A DNA stretch of 11,073 nt from NCBI GenBank assembly GCA_002453315.1, contig DKGO01000160.1:1-11073 (forward strand). The letters are read 5' to 3'. Source of the stretch: Caryophanales bacterium UBA6768. GTDB taxonomy: Bacteria > Bacillota > Bacilli > Bacillales_D > Amphibacillaceae. How positions within the stretch are numbered: position 1 is the stretch's first letter; each line of letters starts with the position of its first letter. The position numbers and the translations under genes are program-made. Shown here one piece after another: positions 6,723 through 11,073 of the stretch. The notes beneath the pieces were generated by a model, which worked only from the letters and a program-made list of their open reading frames with translations, was not told where the DNA came from and made no database searches.

Positions 6723-8231
6723 TCCTGGGGGCTTGCTCGTGATATCATAAACAACTCGATTCACCTGTGGAACCTCTCCAACGATTCGTTGGGAAATTTT
6801 TTCTAACACATCCCAAGGAATTCTAGCCCAATCAGATGTCATACCGTCAACGGAATGTACTGCTCGAATACCTATCGTATGGTCGTAGGAACGACTGTCA
6901 TCACGGACACCGACACTACGAATATTCGGTAATATCGCAAAATACTGCCAAATCGAACGGTCCAAACCTGCCACCCGAATTTCCTCTCGCAAAATCGCAT
7001 CGGCTTCACGGACGATTTCTAATTTTTCTTTTGTCACTTCACCTAAGACACGAATTCCCAAACCAGGGCCCGGAAAAGGTTGTCGCCAAACGATTGTATC
7101 AGGCAGCCCTAAGGCTGTTCCAACAGCCCGTACTTCATCTTTAAATAACATGCGAATGGGTTCAATTAATGCCAAATTCATTTCTTCCGGTAATCCACCA
7201 ACATTATGATGAGATTTCACTAGCTTTCCCGTTCCCATCCCACTTTCAATGACATCACTATATAATGTTCCTTGGGCTAAAAAGGAAACATCGGTTAACC
7301 TACTTGCTTCGTCATCAAATACATGAATGAATTCATTACCGATAATTTTTCGTTTCTTTTCAGGATCACTTACACCACTAAGCTTCGTTAAAAATTGTTC
7401 AGATGCATCTACTTGTATAATATTCATATGAAAATCGTTCGCTAAGAGTTGCATCACTTCCGACGCTTCATTTTTTCTTAACAACCCATGGTCAACAAAA
7501 ATACATGTTAGTTGATCTCCAATTGCTCGATGAATTAATGCGGCGGTAATTGAAGAATCCACTCCACCACTTAAGGCACATAATACTTTTTTGTTTCCAA
7601 CCTTTTCACGAATGCGCTTTATTTCATTGTCAATAAATGTTGCTTCATTCCAATCCCCACGACATTGGGAAATCACAAATAAAAAGTTTTTTAATAATGT
7701 TGTGCCATCTTCTGTTGCTTCCACTTCAGGATGAAATTGAACCCCATAAACTCTTTTTTCCTTATTTTCAATGGCAACAACATTATCTTGTAAGGACTTG
7801 GCAGTTGCTTCAAATCCATCCGGAACAGAATCGATGACTTGATTTAAATTCATCCAAACTTGGGAATTGCTCGGTATTCCATTCATTAATGAGGATTGTT
7901 CTACTGTTATGTGCTGTTGTTGGTGGATTTCCCCTTTCTGGGATGTTGTCGTACCTTGAAACAGTTGAATGATGTGTTGCATCCCAGTTCCAATCCCTAA
8001 CATTGGAATACCTAGTGCAACTATTTTTTTATTGAATTGAAATTCAGATAAGTCATCTCCCTGGCTTCCTGCTAAAATAATCGCCTTAGGAGATAATTTT
8101 TTTATTTCATCCACCGTAATTGTCTGAGGTTTCAATTCGCTGTAAACTCCTAACTGTCTTACTTTTCTTGTTAGTTGTTGATTGTATGGTCCGCCAAAAT
8201 CAATAATGAGAACAACTTCTCTTTCACTCAT
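6705..8231 (-). CDS. guaA: GMP synthase with a degenerate glutaminase domain
   Basis: A 508-residue GuaA that adenylates XMP and aminates it to GMP, the last step of guanine nucleotide synthesis. The N-terminal amidotransferase domain covers residues 1-190, the ATP pyrophosphatase about 200-385 (SGGVDSS at 221-227, then [29 protein letters not shown]), and the dimerisation domain runs to the canonical KPPGTIEWE end. The synthetase half is well conserved. The glutaminase half is not: the nucleophile motif, normally GICYGMQ, is GIGTGMQ, with Gly81 in place of Cys. The usual SGGPNS is AGSQGD, and VWMSHGD is VWMNLNQ. His167 and Glu169 of FHPEV remain. The enzyme may depend on free ammonia or on a separate glutaminase (inference). 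ATG 8229-8231 is chosen because GAAGGGGAG precedes it and the next residues match GuaA N-termini; the frame stays open 13 codons farther. An element is integrated at its 3' end. Confidence 0.93.
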   Translation of the reverse strand: MSEREVVLIIDFGGPYNQQLTRKVRQLGVYSELKPQTITVDEIKKLSPKAIILAGSQGDDLSEFQFNKKIVALGIPMLGIGTGMQHIIQLFQGTTTSQKGEIHQQQHITVEQSSLMNGIPSNSQVWMNLNQVIDSVPDGFEATAKSLQDNVVAIENKEKRVYGVQFHPEVEATEDGTTLLKNFLFVISQCRGDWNEATFIDNEIKRIREKVGNKKVLCALSGGVDSSITAALIHRAIGDQLTCIFVDHGLLRKNEASEVMQLLANDFHMNIIQVDASEQFLTKLSGVSDPEKKRKIIGNEFIHVFDDEASRLTDVSFLAQGTLYSDVIESGMGTGKLVKSHHNVGGLPEEMNLALIEPIRMLFKDEVRAVGTALGLPDTIVWRQPFPGPGLGIRVLGEVTKEKLEIVREADAILREEIRVAGLDRSIWQYFAILPNIRSVGVRDDSRSYDHTIGIRAVHSVDGMTSDWARIPWDVLEKISQRIVGEVPQVNRVVYDITSKPPGTIEWE

Positions 8232-8291
8232 GTTAAAACTCCCCTTCATATGTAACAAACAATTCCACATATATTTCTCTTAATTGACACT

Positions 8292-8339
8292 CCATGAATC
8301 ACGAATGGTGATTATACATGGATAAGATAATTCATTTTT
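8292..8339 (-). promoter_or_regulatory. guaA promoter with overlapping inverted repeat
   Basis: The minus strand has a perfect TATAAT (8311-8316) about 80 bp before the guaA ATG; the -35 is poor (AAAAAT at 8334-8339). The -10 lies within an interrupted inverted repeat at 8292-8321: CCATG-AATCAC, a 5-base centre, then GTGATT-ATA-CATGG. Such symmetry over a -10 suggests an operator, though no regulator is known from the sequence. I saw no purine-riboswitch core in the leader of about 75 nt. Confidence 0.45.
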
Positions 8340-8361
8340 TTAAAAAACTTCCCTTTTTGAT

Positions 8362-8883
8362 TTATTGGCTAATAGAGTACCTAACATCTGTTTCTGAATT
8401 GTTTGCGTAGGTTCCCTCGTTTGTAAAACCTAACTTCTCTGCAACCCTAATTGATCCCCTATTATGTTTATTAATATCTGCAACTATTTCTTGTAGGTCA
8501 AGATGTTCCAACGCATATTGTAAAATTACCTTTGCCGCTTCTGTCGCATAACCTTTCCCCCAAGATTTACGATTTAAACGCCAGCCCATTTCTATTTCAG
8601 GCCCTACCCCATCAATCGGGATTAACATAATCCAACCTACAAATTCATTGCTTTTTGTTTCAATGGTCCAATACCCCATGCCCTTCGGATATTTAGCTTC
8701 CATTCTATCTTTTATGAATTGGATATGCTTTTCCTTACTAGCCAACGGACCATCTACTAATTCCTTTATGACAGGAATAAATTTCACCACTTCATCGTCA
8801 CGGTCCATGTCAAGGCAGTATTCCAAATCATTCAATGTTCGTTCCCGTAAGATTAGTCTATCCGTTTCAAAGGACTCTAACAT
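8362..8883 (-). CDS. GNAT-family N-acetyltransferase (RimJ/RimL-like)
   Basis: A 173-residue acetyl-CoA-dependent acetyltransferase. It opens with ETDRLILRERTLNDLEYCL, the usual start of the RimJ/RimL-type branch. It carries the acetyl-CoA pyrophosphate-binding motif in RKSWGKGYATEAAKV and ends with NRGSIRVAEKLGFTNEGTY, the conserved motif B region. The length is normal for the family, and the substrate cannot be read from sequence. Members acetylate ribosomal-protein N-termini, antibiotics or small metabolites. ATG 8881-8883 is preferred over the longer frame (to 8922) because AGGGAGA lies 8 nt upstream and the family N-terminus starts there. It precedes guaA on the same strand with a 130-bp gap that has its own promoter signals, so the two need not be cotranscribed. 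Confidence 0.88.
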   Translation of the reverse strand: MLESFETDRLILRERTLNDLEYCLDMDRDDEVVKFIPVIKELVDGPLASKEKHIQFIKDRMEAKYPKGMGYWTIETKSNEFVGWIMLIPIDGVGPEIEMGWRLNRKSWGKGYATEAAKVILQYALEHLDLQEIVADINKHNRGSIRVAEKLGFTNEGTYANNSETDVRYSISQ

Positions 8884-8927
8884 ATTTGTCTTCTCCCTAC
8901 AAAAAATTACAGATACTTTCACAATTT

Positions 8928-8976
8928 ATTTTATCATAATTTTGTAATTTCCTGTTAATGTATACATCTTTAACAG
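8928..8976 (-). promoter_or_regulatory. Possible promoter and operator of the acetyltransferase gene
   Basis: The minus strand has TTAACA (8953-8958) as a -35-like box and the AT-rich GATAAAAT (8928-8935) 17 bp farther on. The -35 lies in an inverted repeat, CTGTTAA (8952-8958) and TTAACAG (8970-8976), with a TGTATACA palindrome between them. The symmetry suggests a regulator site. The promoter match is only moderate. Confidence 0.35.
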
Positions 8977-9040
8977 CGCCAACAGTGTCTTTCATAATTA
9001 CAACCAAATTTATTGGCCACCCATTTCATCGTAACAATCA

Positions 9041-9400
9041 TAAATAAAATCTAACGCTCACAAGTGGTAGTGACCACTCATAAACCGAATCCAACGCTCA
9101 TAAATCGAATCTACCGATCATAAACGGTAGTGACCGCACTTAAACTGAATCTGACGGTCATAAACCGTAGTGACCGCACATAAACTGAATCCGGCGCTCA
9201 TAAACCGTAGTGACCGCACATAAACTGAATCTGACTCTCATAAACCGTAGTGACCGCACATAAACGAAATCTAACGCTCATAAACGGTAGTGACCGCCCA
9301 TAAATAAAATCTAACGCTCATAAACGGTAGTGACCGCTCATAAACTGAATCCAACGCTCATAAACGGTCATGACTGCTCATAAACAAAATTTAATGTTTT
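9041..9400. repeat. Tandem array of 20-bp units in two alternating types
   Basis: Seventeen contiguous 20-bp units fill 9041-9380, and a degenerate eighteenth reaches 9400, with no indel. Type A is near TAAACTGAATCTAACGCTCA and type B near TAAACGGTAGTGACCGCTCA. They alternate as a 40-bp higher-order repeat, except for two A units in a row at 9081 and 9101. Variants are substitutions only. Each unit begins with TAA, and since 20 is not a multiple of three, all plus-strand frames are closed; stops recur on the minus strand too, so it is non-coding. It lies between the nagB terminator and the acetyltransferase promoter. It is not a CRISPR array because there are no unique spacers. Function is unknown. 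Confidence 0.9.
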
Positions 9401-9434
9401 CTCCTAAATTAGATGACACACTTTATACTTTATT

Positions 9435-9471
9435 CATATAAAAAAGCTTATCAATTTTCCAATCAATAAGC
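9435..9471 (-). terminator. Terminator of the nagA-nagB operon
   Basis: A 10-bp stem with two G-U pairs on the minus strand (9462-9471 with 9446-9455), a 6-nt loop, then TTTTT and more A/T. It starts about 30 bp after the nagB stop. On the plus strand the two G-U pairs become mismatches, so it works for the nag operon only. Confidence 0.8.
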
Positions 9472-9501
9472 ATCATTTTTTCCTTAACCTTCCCTAAAAA
9501 C

Positions 9502-10218
9502 TTATAACGAAATATCGGTTAATAGCGTCACATTCGGATGGGTTTGTAAAATAGAAGCGGGAACCGCTTCTGTCACCTCGCCATAGACGACTTTTCGCAA
9601 AATTTCTGCCTTATGTTCCCCTTGAACGAGAAATAAAATTTCCTTTGCATCCATAATTGTGCCAATCCCCATTGAAATAGCAAATTTCGGTACTAAATTC
9701 ATATCATTGTTAAAAAACCGTGCATTAGCCCGTAAGGTGGATTCATCTAATTGCACAATATGGGTGCGGGATTGAACTGATGTTCCCGGTTCATTAAATG
9801 CAATGTGACCATTTAACCCAATACCGAGAAGTTGCAAATCAATTGGCCCTTCTTCTTTGATTAATTTTTCAAAAATTTCACATTCCTTTTCACCGTTTTT
9901 AGGTGTTCCCGTAGGAATGTGTACATTCTTTTCGTTGATATCTATATGATGTAACAGATGTTCATTCATAAAATACGTATAACTATTAGGGTCAGTTGGA
10001 TCAATTCCAACATATTCATCCAAATTAAATGTAATTACATCACGAAATGATACTTTGCCATCTATATACGCTTTCACTAAATTTTCATAAGTTTTCATCG
10101 GTGTTGAACCCGTTGCTAAACCAAGCTTCAAAGTTGGTTGTTGATTAATTTTTTCAATAATAATTTCGGCTGCTTTTGCACTTAGTGCCTCATTATCCTC
10201 AAATGTTAAGACCTTCAT
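9502..10218 (-). CDS. nagB: Glucosamine-6-phosphate deaminase
   Basis: A 238-residue cytoplasmic enzyme converting glucosamine-6-phosphate to fructose-6-phosphate and ammonia, the second step of amino-sugar catabolism. Signatures are GLATGSTPMKTY (33-44, phosphate loop), TFNLDEYVG (63-71, catalytic Asp67), and GLNGHIAFNEPGT (134-146, with His138 and Glu143 of the active site). The length fits Bacillus-type NagB. The start is ATG 10216-10218, preceded by GGGGGCGG; a longer frame upstream lies wholly within nagA. The gene overlaps the end of nagA by 20 bp, so translation is coupled. No nagR-type regulator follows, unlike the nagA-nagB-nagR order of B. subtilis; the operon ends at a terminator. 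Confidence 0.96.
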   Translation of the reverse strand: MKVLTFEDNEALSAKAAEIIIEKINQQPTLKLGLATGSTPMKTYENLVKAYIDGKVSFRDVITFNLDEYVGIDPTDPNSYTYFMNEHLLHHIDINEKNVHIPTGTPKNGEKECEIFEKLIKEEGPIDLQLLGIGLNGHIAFNEPGTSVQSRTHIVQLDESTLRANARFFNNDMNLVPKFAISMGIGTIMDAKEILFLVQGEHKAEILRKVVYGEVTEAVPASILQTHPNVTLLTDISL

Positions 10219-11073
10219 TTTCCGCCCCCATATAAGCAAAAATTCCTTTACATAGTGTAAATTTAATATTAAGATTATCATCCACTATTAATAAGTCAGC
10301 ATCTTTATTAATAGCTATACTTCCCTTTCGATCAAATACCCCTATCTGTTTCGCTGGATTAACAGATGCCATCTGAATAATATCTCTTATTGAAACACCT
10401 GGTAGACTAAGCATATTTTTCACGGCCACATCCATTCTTAACACGCTGCCAGCAATCGTATGATCCTTTAAAACAGCACGTTCTTGATTGACTAGCACTT
10501 CTTGACCACCTAAATCATAAATACCTGAAGGTAAATACTTTGCCCGTATCGCATCAGTGACTAACATTAATCGCTTACTACCTAATAAATGATATAATAA
10601 CTCTACCATTTCAGGGGCTACATGAATGAAATCGACAATTAATTCGGCCTTTAGGTTTTCCAAGTAAAAAGCTGCTCCTACGGCTCCAATATCTCGATGA
10701 TGAATGCCATTCATTGCATTACAAATGTGCGTTAGTTGTTGAACACCAAGATTTACCGCTTCTTTCATTTCCTCAAAATTAGTATCCGTATGCCCAGCCG
10801 AAACAACGATTCCCTCATTAATGATATTCGTGATAAAATCTGACATACCTTCACGTTCTGGTGCGAGGGTGATTGTTTTAATTTTTCCATGAGAAATCTC
10901 TTGCCATTTGTTAAATAATGCATAATTTGGTGGCCTAATATAAGTCTCGTTTTGAGCGCCTTTTTTTTTGTGATTAATGAAAGGTCCTTCTAAATGAATT
11001 CCTAAAATTTCAGCATTTCCAGGTTTTGATTCATATAATGCTAGATTTGACAGTGTCTTTTCTATTGCCTCAT
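10199..11073 (-). CDS. nagA: N-acetylglucosamine-6-phosphate deacetylase (5' end outside window)
   Basis: About 290 codons of a cytoplasmic amidohydrolase that removes acetate from N-acetylglucosamine-6-phosphate to give the NagB substrate. The frame is open from the right edge (first full codon 11069-11071) to TGA 10199-10201, so about the first quarter of the usual roughly 390 residues is missing. Visible motifs in order are GIHLEGPFI (metal-binding Glu), SAGHTD, THICNAMNGIHHRDIGAVGA (metal and substrate His), DFIHVAP, LVTDAIRAK (catalytic Asp) and AGSVLRMD. The ATG at 10844-10846 is internal, since conserved sequence continues before it. It overlaps nagB by 20 bp. Expression would be set by a promoter outside the window. 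Confidence 0.95.
   Translation of the reverse strand, partial: EAIEKTLSNLALYESKPGNAEILGIHLEGPFINHKKKGAQNETYIRPPNYALFNKWQEISHGKIKTITLAPEREGMSDFITNIINEGIVVSAGHTDTNFEEMKEAVNLGVQQLTHICNAMNGIHHRDIGAVGAAFYLENLKAELIVDFIHVAPEMVELLYHLLGSKRLMLVTDAIRAKYLPSGIYDLGGQEVLVNQERAVLKDHTIAGSVLRMDVAVKNMLSLPGVSIRDIIQMASVNPAKQIGVFDRKGSIAINKDADLLIVDDNLNIKFTLCKGIFAYMGAENEGLNI

Noticed and set aside
6836..7144. Plus-strand reading frames inside guaA and the acetyltransferase gene
   Set aside because: They are antisense shadows of well-supported genes with no independent family signals.
8232..8310. Purine riboswitch in the guaA leader
   Set aside because: The leader is only about 75 nt and I find no conserved purine-aptamer loops or a terminator/antiterminator pair.
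9041..9400. CRISPR array
   Set aside because: The 20-bp units are contiguous and all related; there are no unique spacers and no cas genes in the window.
10199..10846. nagA starting at the ATG at 10844-10846
   Set aside because: The same frame stays open to the window edge and encodes conserved NagA sequence, including the GIHLEGPF metal-binding motif.

Overview
The window looks like a chromosomal segment of a low-GC Bacillota, most likely a Bacillaceae species. The basis is the AT-rich sequence, Shine-Dalgarno sites of the AAGGGGAG/AAGGAGAG type, a nagA-nagB operon, a GuaA of Bacillus-like length, and remnants of conjugative-element genes typical of Firmicutes. Every gene I can support lies on the minus strand, so reading order is from high to low coordinates.

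Right part (about 6705-11073), core chromosome. nagA (entering from the right edge, incomplete) and nagB overlap by 20 bp and end at a stem-loop terminator near 9440. Together they turn N-acetylglucosamine-6-phosphate into fructose-6-phosphate. A non-coding array of 17-18 contiguous 20-bp units (9041-9400) follows, alternating between two unit types with no insertions or deletions. Then come a GNAT acetyltransferase gene (8362-8883) and guaA (6705-8231). The GuaA synthetase domain keeps its motifs, but the glutaminase domain has Gly where the catalytic Cys should be and has lost other glutaminase motifs.

Left part (about 280-6722), a small decayed integrative element inserted at the 3' end of guaA. 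The last codons of guaA (TIEWE-stop) and about 40 bp of downstream sequence recur in direct orientation at 244-297, about 6.4 kb away. These are best read as attR (at guaA) and attL. Next to attL is a broken tyrosine recombinase joined to a RadC fragment. At the other end are a 3' gene fragment, a multiply broken LtrC/ArdC-like antirestriction and zinc-peptidase gene, and a frameshifted SUKH (SMI1/KNR4)-like immunity gene.

The only intact genes in the element are a small ribbon-helix-helix regulator (4271-4480) and a 1043-residue single-chain restriction-modification enzyme (1147-4278). The enzyme has an N-terminal PD-(D/E)xK nuclease-type region, an HsdM-like adenine methylase and two HsdS-like target-recognition domains. 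The two genes share a promoter with an inverted repeat over its -35 box and end at a strong terminator. The overall picture is a mobile element that lost its mobility and antirestriction genes but kept a self-contained, probably self-regulated defence cassette.
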